Of a DNA stretch of 48,359 nt, positions 8,491 through 16,000 are shown in pieces. The stretch is from Faecalibacterium sp. An122 (GTDB taxonomy: Bacteria; Bacillota; Clostridia; Oscillospirales; Ruminococcaceae). The stretch lies in NCBI RefSeq assembly GCF_002160895.1, contig NZ_NFLL01000019.1:1-48359 (forward strand). Direction: 5' to 3'. Position 1 is the stretch's first letter; each line of letters begins with the position of its first letter. Below the pieces are notes generated by a model. The model ran no database searches. It was not told the DNA's origin and saw only the letters and a program-made list of their open reading frames with translations. The translations under genes and the position numbers were made by a program.

Positions 8491-9003
8491 TCATTGTCCA
8501 TATCGTTCAAACATTTCTTCTACGCGCACTTCAGTAAAGCGCCATTCGTCCGGCAACTTGTCCACCGTTCCGTAGGCCGATGCTTTTGGCCCCCATGTAT
8601 GATTTTCGTAGAGGATGCTTTCACCGCGGCCTCCGGCTTCTTTACAGAGTATCTCTGCCACTTCTTCTGGAGAGGCCAAATACATTCTTGGCATCTCGAA
8701 TGCATCGGTGTTTTGGAATTGCACAAAGCAGAAGATAGTCTTTTTATGATGTCTGTTTAGCCATTCCTGTGCTGCCTCGTGATAACTGCGTCCCTTCTTG
8801 AAGGTCTGTGTCAAACTCCAAGCTCCATCCTGACTGCCTTTGACTGATATTTTCAGCATTTTCTCCCCCGAAACTACAATCAGGTCGTATTCGGGCTGGT
8901 TCGCACCATATTGGACCGATACATCATAGGAAAGTCTTGCAAATTGCGCTGCCGCAAATGCTTCGGCCGAAACACCAACGTGCCAATGCGTCATTTTCTT
9001 CAT
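8491..9003 (-). CDS. PD-(D/E)XK-like nuclease-fold protein inserted between hsdR and hsdM
   Basis: A 170-residue soluble protein. The N-terminal pattern fits a PD-(D/E)XK nuclease core: Glu14 in a helix (VSAEAF), Asp40 (PEYDLIV) at the end of a strand, then ISVKG with Lys55. The usual acidic or Gln residue two before the Lys is Ser53, so catalysis is uncertain. The C-terminal half is Trp/Glu-rich and unassigned. The start is ATG 9003, 3 bases after the hsdR stop, with AGGAGG inside the end of hsdR, so the two are tightly coupled. hsdR and hsdM are usually adjacent or separated by hsdS. A reading frame here suggests a defence accessory, for instance an extra nuclease or an inhibitor. The fold call is by eye. 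Confidence 0.6.
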   Translation of the reverse strand: MKKMTHWHVGVSAEAFAAAQFARLSYDVSVQYGANQPEYDLIVVSGEKMLKISVKGSQDGAWSLTQTFKKGRSYHEAAQEWLNRHHKKTIFCFVQFQNTDAFEMPRMYLASPEEVAEILCKEAGGRGESILYENHTWGPKASAYGTVDKLPDEWRFTEVRVEEMFERYGQ

Positions 9004-9006
9004 CTT

Positions 9007-11355
9007 TTATCCTACCTCCTTTGGCTCAGCATAAATTTCTTTTTCCAATTCTTTGACTGCCCGGCGGTAGCCGTCCCGTCCGCCAAAATAGCTTGCGATC
9101 TTGGCGGGCTTGCCCATCTTGAGGAAGGGGTCCAGCTTGAGGACCTCCGTTTTCTCAATCTCATAGATGCCGATGTTGCAGTATTTGTCCAGCAGCGCTT
9201 CCAGCACCTGGCGGGCCGCGCCGCTGTACTTGCTCAGGAAGTCCCGCTTTTTCACATTGTTGGCCCGCTCCCTGCGGGTCAGGGGCTTCCTGTCAAAGGC
9301 CACATGGCAGATGAAGTCGAAGTCATCCACATCGGTCATCCCCTGCTCTGCTTTCACCTGTTCCAAGTCAATGCCCCGCTGGCGCAACAGATCGCGGATG
9401 GCTTCCTTCTTGTCTTGCGTGCTCCATTGGTGGATGAAGTTGTCCAGAGAGGCATACCGGCCAAGGATGTTTTCTTTGGTATAGTCTATGATGCTTTCCT
9501 GACGCAGCAGTTTGCCGTCGGTGTCGTAGATGGAAACAGTTTTCTGAATGATACGGACCTTACAGCCGTTTTCGTCCACGATGGGGGTAGGCAGCTTTGC
9601 GCTGCCGTCGTGATCATCCTTGCCCGGCGCTTTTTCCTGCGGGGGCAGGTCCTTCCCTTGTCCTTTGGCTGTTCCGAATTCCTCGTCGATCTCCAGAGGG
9701 CCGTCCCAGTCGGGGTCAGCAAACAGCCGGGTGACGTTGCGGAAATCCATCATGGCGAAATGAGTCTTGCCCTCTTTTTCCCGCAGGCGGGTGCCCCGCC
9801 CAAGGATCTGCTTGAACTCGGTCATTGAGCCAATCATCTCATCCAGCACGATCAGCTTGGTCATTTTGATATCGGCCCCGGTGGACAGCAGTTTGGAGGT
9901 TGTCGCAATCACCGGATATTTCTCCGTTGTAGAGCGGAAATAGTCCAACTTACTCTTTCCCACATCATCACTGCCGGTGATCCGCACCACATAGTCCGGG
10001 TTCTGTTTCATCATGTCCTGATTCAGCTGTGCCAGCATATCCCGCATGCGCAGGGCTGCATCCTCGGTGGCACAGAACACAATGGTGCGGGCCATCCGGT
10101 CGGTGCTCTTGAGGTATCGGGTGATCTCCTGGGCCACTTCGCGGATGCGGTCCTCTATAATGATGTTGTAGTCGTAGTCGCTGTTGGTATAGATGCGGTC
10201 GGGAATCTCATTGCCATAAATGTCCAACTGCCCCCTTCGGGGCCGCCAGCCCTCCCCAATGTTGGTCATGACATTGATGACCTTGAACGGCGCAAGAAAG
10301 CCGTCCTCGATGCCTTCTTTCAGGCTGTAGGTATAGACCGGCTCGCCAAAATAGCTGAGGTTGGAGATGTACTTGGTTTCCTTGGGGGTGGCGGTCATGC
10401 CGATCTGCACAGCATCCGAAAAATATTCCAGCACCCGCCGCCAGCGGCTTTCCTCCTTGGCCGATCCTCGGTGACACTCGTCTACGATGATCAGGTCGAA
10501 GAAATCCGGTGCGAACAGCTCGCTGAAGTGTTCCTGGTCGTCATCGCCCACCAGCTGCTGGTACAGGGAAAAATACACCTCATAGGATGTGACGGTGTTT
10601 TTCTGGTCCTTTTTCACATTGACCTTGTGGATGGTCTTTTGCAGCGGGGCAAAGTCCTGCTCGATGGATTGATCCACCAGCATATTGCGGTCAGCTAGGT
10701 AAAGGACCTTGTGTACCGTTTCGCTCTTCAAAAGCCGGTAGACGATCTGGAACGCGGTGTAGGTTTTGCCGGTTCCGGTGGCCATCACCAGCAGCAGCCG
10801 TTTTTGTCCCCGGGCGATGGTGTCAACAGTCCGGTTGATGGCGATCCTCTGGTAGTAACGTGGCGGGTAGGTAGCCTGGCTGGAAAAATAGGGCTGTGCC
10901 ATGGCCGCCTCCTGAGCGGGCGTCAGGCCGGATTCCCGCTTATAGCGGTCGGACAGTTCGGCCTCCGTGGGGAATTCATCCATTCCAAATTGCCGCTCGG
11001 CCCCGGTGAGGAAATCGTGCTCGGCAAAGCCGTCCCCATTGGAACTGAAAGCAAAGGGCAAATCCAGCATTTTGGCATAGTCCATCGCCTGCTGCAGCCC
11101 CGCCGATACCTGGTGATTGTTATCTTTTGCTTCCACCACTGCGATGGGATTGTTTGCGCTGAGGTAGAGCAGGTAATCCACCCGTTTGCCAGGCTGCCGC
11201 ACCGCAAGGTTACCCTTCAGGCTGATCTTGCCATCGGTAATTTGGGGCTCCATGGTGATCTTTTGGCGTTCCCATTTGGAAGTCAACGCAGGGGTAATGT
11301 ATTGCAGCTTAATATCCTCTTCTGTCATGTTCTGCTTCAGAATGATCGGCTCCAT
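9007..11355 (-). CDS. hsdR: Type I restriction endonuclease subunit HsdR
   Basis: A 782-residue motor-nuclease. The N-terminal restriction domain shows Asp60 (KRVDYLLY) and E75-A-K77 (VVEAK). The SF2 translocase has Walker A ATGTGKT at 192-198, the DECH box at 292-295 and TATP at 321-324, followed by a helicase C domain with ILGRGTR. A C-terminal assembly domain follows. It cleaves unmodified DNA after ATP-driven translocation. The start is ATG 11355 with AAGGGGGA 5-10 bases upstream; upstream in-frame codons have no ribosome-binding site. It is the first gene of the defence operon, about 65 bases downstream of a good promoter. All catalytic motifs are intact. Confidence 0.95.
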   Translation of the reverse strand: MEPIILKQNMTEEDIKLQYITPALTSKWERQKITMEPQITDGKISLKGNLAVRQPGKRVDYLLYLSANNPIAVVEAKDNNHQVSAGLQQAMDYAKMLDLPFAFSSNGDGFAEHDFLTGAERQFGMDEFPTEAELSDRYKRESGLTPAQEAAMAQPYFSSQATYPPRYYQRIAINRTVDTIARGQKRLLLVMATGTGKTYTAFQIVYRLLKSETVHKVLYLADRNMLVDQSIEQDFAPLQKTIHKVNVKKDQKNTVTSYEVYFSLYQQLVGDDDQEHFSELFAPDFFDLIIVDECHRGSAKEESRWRRVLEYFSDAVQIGMTATPKETKYISNLSYFGEPVYTYSLKEGIEDGFLAPFKVINVMTNIGEGWRPRRGQLDIYGNEIPDRIYTNSDYDYNIIIEDRIREVAQEITRYLKSTDRMARTIVFCATEDAALRMRDMLAQLNQDMMKQNPDYVVRITGSDDVGKSKLDYFRSTTEKYPVIATTSKLLSTGADIKMTKLIVLDEMIGSMTEFKQILGRGTRLREKEGKTHFAMMDFRNVTRLFADPDWDGPLEIDEEFGTAKGQGKDLPPQEKAPGKDDHDGSAKLPTPIVDENGCKVRIIQKTVSIYDTDGKLLRQESIIDYTKENILGRYASLDNFIHQWSTQDKKEAIRDLLRQRGIDLEQVKAEQGMTDVDDFDFICHVAFDRKPLTRRERANNVKKRDFLSKYSGAARQVLEALLDKYCNIGIYEIEKTEVLKLDPFLKMGKPAKIASYFGGRDGYRRAVKELEKEIYAEPKEVG

Positions 11356-11419
11356 AAACGTCCCCCTTTTCCCTACATGACAGGAACAAACCATCGCGCT
11401 TCGACAAACTGTTTTATTC

Positions 11420-11448
11420 AGTATAGCATAATGGACAGGGCGGCTCAA
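11420..11448 (-). promoter_or_regulatory. Sigma-A promoter of the hsd/defence operon
   Basis: Minus strand: -35 TTGAGC (11448-11443), 17-bp spacer, -10 TATACT (11425-11420). It lies 65 bp upstream of the hsdR start. Confidence 0.7.
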
Positions 11449-11639
11449 GGTGACAGATGCCATTTTAGCAAAGATGCCGGGTCATAAATTGGACCGCTTT
11501 GTGTTTTCTTTTGCCCCACGGTCCTCTCCATCCTTGCGACGGCTACTCATTTATGGAGTAGCTGCCCGGCAATGCGCAAAGAACCGCTTGCCGCCCGTTG
11601 CAGCCGGAAGAATCCAAAGAAACCGCGCCGGGGTTTCGT

Positions 11640-11684
11640 GGCACACGACTTTGCTTGCAAAGTCTAGTGTGTTATACCTTTGCG
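11640..11684 (+). other. oriT: oriT of the MobV (pMV158) type with predicted nick
   Basis: The plus strand reads GGCACACG, ACTTTGC-TT-GCAAAGT (inverted repeat, 11649-11664), then TAGTGTG/TTATACCTTTG (11665-11682). From memory this matches the pMV158 origin of transfer: a hairpin of ACTTTAT/ATAAAGT followed by TAGTGTG/TTATACTTTA, cut at the slash by MobM. By analogy the nick falls between 11671 and 11672. The MobV relaxase of the same element is encoded 4.2 kb away (15912). Transfer from this nick would lead into the XRE/primase/relaxase side, and the defence operon would enter last. Confidence 0.82.
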
Positions 11685-11815
11685 AAGGAGAGGGCAGCAG
11701 AAGCATACTCTGCATTTCCTGTTCAGGCGATGAAACCCACCAAAATGAAAGGCTGGCAGATGGTGCAAATTGCACCCGTCTGCCAGCCTTTCGCCCTCTG
11801 CGGAGCAAAGGTATA
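11673..11815. repeat. Nested inverted repeats immediately 3' of the oriT nick
   Basis: The outer arms are TATACCTTTGC plus AGAGGG (11673-11694) and their complements (11794-11815), interrupted by 5 unpaired bases on each side. Inside is a 46-bp hairpin, 11747-11792, with 14-bp arms beginning GAAAGGCTGGCAGA and an inner GGTGCAA/TTGCACC palindrome. The outer arm begins one base after the predicted nick. No gene is seen in 11356-11838; an 85-codon antisense frame covers this block but is not considered real. Confidence 0.75.
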
Positions 11816-11838
11816 CAAGCCCCGCCGCAGTGGCCGTC

Positions 11839-12651
11839 CTATTTCTTTGAGCGTTTTCCTCTCTGGCTGGCCCCACCTTTGAGCAGATTGGATTTCTTGC
11901 AAATCTCTACCAGCCAATGTTTCTCGTTGTCGGTCAGTTTGCTGTAATTGATTTGGTTCTGCTTGCAAAACAGCATCATCAGCTTTTCAACCTTGCTGCC
12001 CTTGACCTGTGAGATTTCCTCTAAAGATTCCTTGAATTCGGCTAAAGGAGACTCCACCGACGCACTGGACGTATCTTTGGAATGCTGCTGTTTGAGGTCA
12101 GTCAAAATTCGCTCCACATCATTACTCACAACACGGGCAAAGTATTCATCTTCGTCGATCTGCGCTGCCTTCAATGCCCGCAGAGTATTGTCCTCTTTCG
12201 GGTCGTACTTCTCCACGATTGAGGTTCGTACCGATTCCAGCAAGGCGTTCAGGTTCCGAATCTGCATAGACACCATACCGTCCACATAAATCTCCATATC
12301 CGCCATCAGGCGCGGGAACTCCGGGTGGGTAATAAGCTCACAGAAAAGCCGGTTGTTTATCCTTCCACTTTTTAGCATTTCTATTGCTTCATCGCTCAGA
12401 TGCAAGTCCGCAAGGACTGCGTCTGAGCGATTTTTGTTTTCCACCAGACCCAAAAGGTAATCTGTCATCACATCATAGAAACCCGCCAGCTTAGTGATGG
12501 CAAACAGGCTTATGTCCCCTGATTCATTTGTCTCATACTTGCCAAGGGCCGCTTTTGACAGGCCCGTTTGAGCTGCCAGTTCCTCCAGAGTGCAGCCCCG
12601 TTCAATGCGCAGGTCCTTGAGGCGTTCGCCTAACGTCAGCTTTGTATGCAT
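11839..12651 (-). CDS. XRE-family transcriptional regulator of element 2
   Basis: A 270-residue regulator with an N-terminal Cro/C1-type helix-turn-helix at about 7-62 (LGERLKDLR, LEELAAQTGLSKAALGKYE). The C-terminal 200 residues are mostly helical with no recognised enzyme motif, plus a basic tail (RGKRSKK). The start is ATG 12651 with GGAGG 6 bases upstream. It diverges from the CHC2 primase/helicase operon, and its promoter overlaps a long palindrome (12719-12772). It probably represses its own gene and the replication-mobilization genes, as C1-like regulators of integrative elements do. No peptidase motif of the ImmA type is adjacent, so how it would be relieved is unknown. Confidence 0.85.
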   Translation of the reverse strand: MHTKLTLGERLKDLRIERGCTLEELAAQTGLSKAALGKYETNESGDISLFAITKLAGFYDVMTDYLLGLVENKNRSDAVLADLHLSDEAIEMLKSGRINNRLFCELITHPEFPRLMADMEIYVDGMVSMQIRNLNALLESVRTSIVEKYDPKEDNTLRALKAAQIDEDEYFARVVSNDVERILTDLKQQHSKDTSSASVESPLAEFKESLEEISQVKGSKVEKLMMLFCKQNQINYSKLTDNEKHWLVEICKKSNLLKGGASQRGKRSKK

Positions 12652-12694
12652 TTCTTACCTCCATCCGATGGGTGGGTTGGCGATTTATCATTTT

Positions 12695-12724
12695 AGTATA
12701 CCATATTAATGCTGTTTTGTCCAA
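12695..12724 (-). promoter_or_regulatory. Promoter of the XRE regulator
   Basis: Minus strand: -35 TTGGAC (12724-12719), 18-bp spacer, -10 TATACT (12700-12695), about 45 bp upstream of the start codon. The -35 box is also the outer part of the adjacent inverted repeat. Confidence 0.7.
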
Positions 12725-12772
12725 GAGCGTGGAAATCGAGGGGTTTTGAGGCAAATTTCCAACCTCTTGGAC
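12719..12772. promoter_or_regulatory. 18-bp inverted repeat, likely operator in the divergent region
   Basis: The left arm GTCCAAGAG-CG-TGGAAAT starts at 12719. The right arm ATTTCCA-AC-CTCTTGGAC ends at 12772. The arms pair over 18 positions with two mismatches. The left arm covers the -35 box of the XRE gene. A TATACT for rightward transcription lies at 12799-12804, without a good -35. Symmetry, position and an adjacent HTH gene suggest autoregulation; this is inferred. Confidence 0.6.
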
Positions 12773-12958
12773 ATACGGGAAAGCTCTGGATTTTCTGTTA
12801 TACTGTCTCCAATGTAAAATTGAATGACCGTCCTCACCGCCCAAACCGCCACGACCTCCACCCGGAGCGAGCGCCCGAAAGGGATGGCACAGCGCCCTCA
12901 GAGATGAGTGGTTGCCTGCCAGAAGCGATGAGGGAGGACCGGCAAACTTTATCCGACC

Positions 12959-12985
12959 GGGCACACGGCAAGGCACCGTGTGCCC
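12959..12985 (+). promoter_or_regulatory. 10-bp hairpin in the leader of the CHC2 primase gene
   Basis: GGGCACACGG pairs perfectly with CCGTGTGCCC around a 7-base loop, ending 27 bases before the ATG of the primase. There is no T-run, so it is not a standard terminator. It could sequester or stabilise the message. The rest of 12652-13012 holds the promoter and operator elements above and no gene. Confidence 0.4.
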
Positions 12986-13012
12986 TCACCCTGTTAAGAT
13001 TGCGAGGTGTAA

Positions 13013-13615
13013 ATGATTCTTTTTAAGACAGTAAAAGAATCTATCACTGTCAAGCAGGCCGCGGCCCTGTACGGCCTGCCCATCACGACCACCGGGATGA
13101 CCCGGTGCCCCTTCCATGAGGACCACACCCCCAGCATGAAGCTGAACGACGCCTATTATTACTGTTTCGGCTGCGGAGCCACCGGCGACGTGATCGACCT
13201 CACCGCCCACATATTCGACCTTAGCAGCCTACAGGCTGCCCGGAAACTGGTTCAGGATTTTGACCTCAGCCCGGACAAGCCCCCATCCGGCGCGGTTACA
13301 CTGCCCAAGCCGCTCACCGCCATTTTCGATACCCAGCAAGAGGATATTGCCTACTGTCTACGGGTCCTCCATGACTACCGCGACCTGCTGACCCAGTGGC
13401 AGACAGAGTTTGCTCCCCTCTCCCCGGAGGAACCGCTGAACGAGCGCTTCGTGGAAGCTTTGCACATGTTGGATGTCGTAGATGACCTTATGGATTGTCT
13501 GGCTTTTGGGCCGCCCTCCCAGAAGGCGGCCGCTGCCAAGCGCCTGCTGGATGGTCAACTTCTGCCCAGAATGGAAGCCCGCTTGGACACCCTCAAAGCA
13601 AAGGAGGTCGCATGA
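13013..13615 (+). CDS. CHC2 zinc-finger primase-like protein
   Basis: A 200-residue protein with a DnaG-type CHC2 zinc finger: C32-x2-H35 (CPFHEDHTPS) and C51-x2-C54 (CFGCGATGD), followed by a helical region. There is no TOPRIM catalytic domain, so it resembles the short DNA-binding primase modules that precede P4-type helicases in integrative elements. The start is ATG 13013 with GAGGTG 3 bases upstream. The stop overlaps the helicase start (ATGA), so the two products are probably made in equal amounts and work together at the replication origin. Element 1 shows no counterpart in this window. Confidence 0.85.
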   Translation: MILFKTVKESITVKQAAALYGLPITTTGMTRCPFHEDHTPSMKLNDAYYYCFGCGATGDVIDLTAHIFDLSSLQAARKLVQDFDLSPDKPPSGAVTLPKPLTAIFDTQQEDIAYCLRVLHDYRDLLTQWQTEFAPLSPEEPLNERFVEALHMLDVVDDLMDCLAFGPPSQKAAAAKRLLDGQLLPRMEARLDTLKAKEVA

Positions 13616-14952
13616 AAAGCAAAACCTACCGGCCCAGCTCCAACGACCCAGTTTGGCTGGAAGAAGGGCATCGAATCAACGAAGCGGTTTTCTGTGAGAC
13701 CTTCATGTCCACACACAAAATCATTTTCTGCAACGGCTCTTTCTTTACCGAAGATGGCCGTGTCACCGACGAAATGCCTCTGCGCAGCATGATTTATGAG
13801 GAGCTGCGGGACTATGCCAGCAGCAACGTAGCCCGCAAGGTGGGCAATATCCTGGACTTGCTCAAGCTTTCTGCCCAGGTGGATAACTTCCGTCCAGTCA
13901 CCAACTGCATCCACCTGGCCAATGGAACCCTGCACTTGGATGGAAGTTTTCAGGAGGGCAAGCCGGAAGTGGTCCGCAACCGGCTTCCCGTTCGGTATAA
14001 CCCCGCAGTGGCCCAGCCTGTCCACTGGCTGCGGTTCCTGTCCGCCCTGCTCTACCCCGAAGATATTCCCACGGTTCAAGAATTTATCGGGTACTGCCTT
14101 ATCCCCAGCAATAAGGGCCAGAGGATGATGGTCCTCAAGGGCCGCGGCGGTGAGGGCAAAAGCCAGATCGGCGTGGTGTTGTCCAGTCTGTTCGGCACCA
14201 ATATGAAAGACGGCAGCATCGGCAAAATATCAGAAAACCGCTTTGCCCGGGCCGATCTCGAGCACATCCTGCTCTGCGTGGATGACGATATGCGGATGGA
14301 GGCTCTGCGGCAAACCAATTACGTCAAGTCCATTGTCACGGCCCAGGGCCAGATGGACCTGGAACGGAAGGGCAAACAGAGCTACCAGGGCTGGATGTAT
14401 GCCAGGCTGCTGGCCTTCAGCAACGGAGACTTACAAGCCTTGTATGATCGCTCGGACGGCTTCTACCGGCGACAGTTGGTCTTGACCACCAGGGACAAGC
14501 CCGCCGACCGGGCAGATGACCCGAATATCGCCGAGAAGATGGCTGCTGAGGCCGAAGGAATTTTCCTGTGGGCCTTTGAAGGGTTGCGGCGTCTCGTTCG
14601 AAACGACTTCAAGTTCACCGAGAGCGACCGCGCCCGGCGCAACCGGGAGCTTGTCAAGCGGGACAGCAACAACTTCTTCGACTTCATGGAGGCAGAAGAT
14701 TATATCTGGCTCAAGGCGGATGCCTGTATCAGCTCCAAAGACCTTTACGCCATTTATAAGATGTGGTGTGAGGAGAACAACCTGGTACCCCTGAAAGCCC
14801 GGAGCTTCAGCGATAACCTGATCGCCAATCTGAAAAAGTACAACCTGGAGCACACCAACAATATTGTCAACTCGGCAGGCCGCCGTGTATGGGGCTACCT
14901 GGGAATTGAAGCCCTGGTCCGGCCGGAGATGCCTACCTCTTCCTGGGGATAA
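13612..14952 (+). CDS. P4-type phage/plasmid primase-helicase (SF3) of element 2
   Basis: A 446-residue homologue of the protein at 839. Walker A is GRGGEGKS at 177-184, followed by a Walker B-like LLCVDDD and the SDGFYRRQ segment. It should unwind origin DNA as a hexamer. The start is ATG 13612, four bases overlapping the CHC2 gene, with AAAGGAGG at 13599-13606. Downstream there is no gene for about 0.9 kb, only an array of palindromes that could be its origin. Compared with the element 1 copy, the N-terminus lacks the acidic run. Functional inference comes from family and context. Confidence 0.88.
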   Translation: MKSKTYRPSSNDPVWLEEGHRINEAVFCETFMSTHKIIFCNGSFFTEDGRVTDEMPLRSMIYEELRDYASSNVARKVGNILDLLKLSAQVDNFRPVTNCIHLANGTLHLDGSFQEGKPEVVRNRLPVRYNPAVAQPVHWLRFLSALLYPEDIPTVQEFIGYCLIPSNKGQRMMVLKGRGGEGKSQIGVVLSSLFGTNMKDGSIGKISENRFARADLEHILLCVDDDMRMEALRQTNYVKSIVTAQGQMDLERKGKQSYQGWMYARLLAFSNGDLQALYDRSDGFYRRQLVLTTRDKPADRADDPNIAEKMAAEAEGIFLWAFEGLRRLVRNDFKFTESDRARRNRELVKRDSNNFFDFMEAEDYIWLKADACISSKDLYAIYKMWCEENNLVPLKARSFSDNLIANLKKYNLEHTNNIVNSAGRRVWGYLGIEALVRPEMPTSSWG

Positions 14953-14956
14953 AACT

Positions 14957-15214
14957 GTATATGGGAGAACTTGGCCTTTTTGCTATGTACGTATGTACGA
15001 GGCCAGTACAGACGCATCCGGCATAAGGCTCCAGAGAGTGTAACCGTTTGTTACTCCCTTGAAGTGGCTGTGACCAAATTGGTCACTACCAGAATCTCTT
15101 GATTTGACGCTCGAGTTCTGATTCACGAAATTGAAGTGGCTGTTCCCATTTTGGGAACAGCCAAAATCATGTATATGGGAGCACTTCGCCTTTTTGCTAT
15201 GTACGTATGTACGA
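14957..15214 (+). repeat. Two 44-bp direct repeats containing GCTATGTACGTATGTACG
   Basis: Bases 14957-15000 and 15171-15214 are identical except at two positions. Each ends in TGCTATGTACGTATGTACGA. The second copy forms an inverted repeat with ACGTACATAGCGAAAA at 15228-15243. The words recur at 15524-15534 (direct) and 15551-15569 (inverted). A looser direct repeat links 15225-15289 with 15551-15613. This looks like iteron-style origin structure. Confidence 0.75.
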
Positions 15215-15819
15215 AGTCTGTACACGCACGTACATAGCGAAAATCCTAAAACACGCCACATACGCAAATCCTTTATAAGGCTAAAGTGGTAGTGGGCATT
15301 TTGTCCACTACCACACTGAGTTGATCAAATTTTCACGGTGGCAACTCGGCTTTAGTGGCAGTGGATCTTTTCGGAAGTGCATCTGCTTTGGTCCAATCCT
15401 TGTAATCAAGTGGTCAATTTGACCACTTGATCTTGCACAATAGAAGTTCGAGTTGATGTAAAAGAATCAACGGACAGATTTTGTCCGTTGATTTTCTGGA
15501 ATGCCGAGATGTTCACCTTTCACCGCTATGTACGCACTAACCCCCCCGTACGCACGTACATAGCGAAAAGCCCAAAACGTGCTATATACGCAATCCTTTA
15601 TGACACTGAAGTGGCCTGGGTCAAAATGACCCAGGCCACTCCTCTCCGATCAAGTTCCCATTTTGAGAACTTGATTTGAGATGGAACACCTTCTATCCCC
15701 TTATATAAATCAGTTGGTCATTTTGACCAACTGATAAAAGAGGATGTATCAATAATCAAGTGGTCAAAATGAACACTTGATTTTAGTTTGGTTGGTGCTG
15801 GACATTTTGTCCAGCACCA
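15065..15819. repeat. Array of ten 27-bp palindromes (11-5-11) with variable arms and A/T core
   Basis: Ten palindromes share one geometry: 11-bp arm, 5-base A/T-rich core (ATTTT, AAAAT, AATTT, AAATT or GATTT), 11-bp arm. Positions: 15065-15091, 15137-15163, 15287-15313, 15405-15431, 15466-15492, 15612-15638, 15649-15675, 15709-15735, 15755-15781, 15793-15819. Five have outer ends ATCA/TGAT (4th, 5th, 7th, 8th, 9th); five have TGG/CCA (1st, 2nd, 3rd, 6th, 10th), four of these preceded by AAG. The arm interiors differ from copy to copy, yet both arms change together: six are perfect, three have one mismatch or wobble, and the first has two. The block lies between the helicase and relaxase genes and has no coding frame. 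Conserved pairing with changing sequence points to selection on folded single-stranded DNA or RNA. Confidence 0.85.
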
Positions 15820-15865
15820 CTTTTGTAATCGAAGCTCATCCATCCAAAAGAAAGGAGTTTGTACT

Positions 15866-16000
15866 ATGCCCGTCACCAATATGATTGAATTGCCAAAAAG
15901 GAGGGCCGTCCTTGAGCCAACCACAATATGCCATCATGCGCTTCGCCAAGTACAAGGGGCCGGAGATATCCAACATCGAAGCCCACAACGAGCGTACTAA
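15866..16000 (+). CDS. Possible 44-residue leader ORF overlapping the relaxase start
   Basis: ATG 15866 has AAAGGAG 8 bases upstream. The frame runs 44 codons, ending 86 bases inside the relaxase gene in another frame. The product (starting MPVTNMIELPKRR) resembles nothing I recognise. The relaxase ribosome-binding site lies within this ORF, so translation of the ORF could open or block it. It may instead be a chance frame. Confidence 0.3.
   Translation: MPVTNMIELPKRRAVLEPTTICHHALRQVQGAGDIQHRSPQRAY

Noticed and set aside
11551-11808. 85-codon minus-strand reading frame over the oriT
   Set aside because: It lies entirely on the oriT and its inverted repeats, has no ribosome-binding site and is better explained as non-coding structure.
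12767-12804. Rightward promoter TTGGAC plus TATACT for the CHC2 gene
   Set aside because: The boxes are 26 bp apart, beyond usable spacing. The TATACT may still act with an activator.
15065-15819. CRISPR-like array of short repeats
   Set aside because: The units are palindromes with different arm sequences and uneven spacing. There is no constant direct repeat with unique spacers, and no cas gene is present.
15065-15819. Series of intrinsic terminators
   Set aside because: Stems are followed by no consistent T-run on either strand, and ten in a row between two genes of the same element would be unusual.
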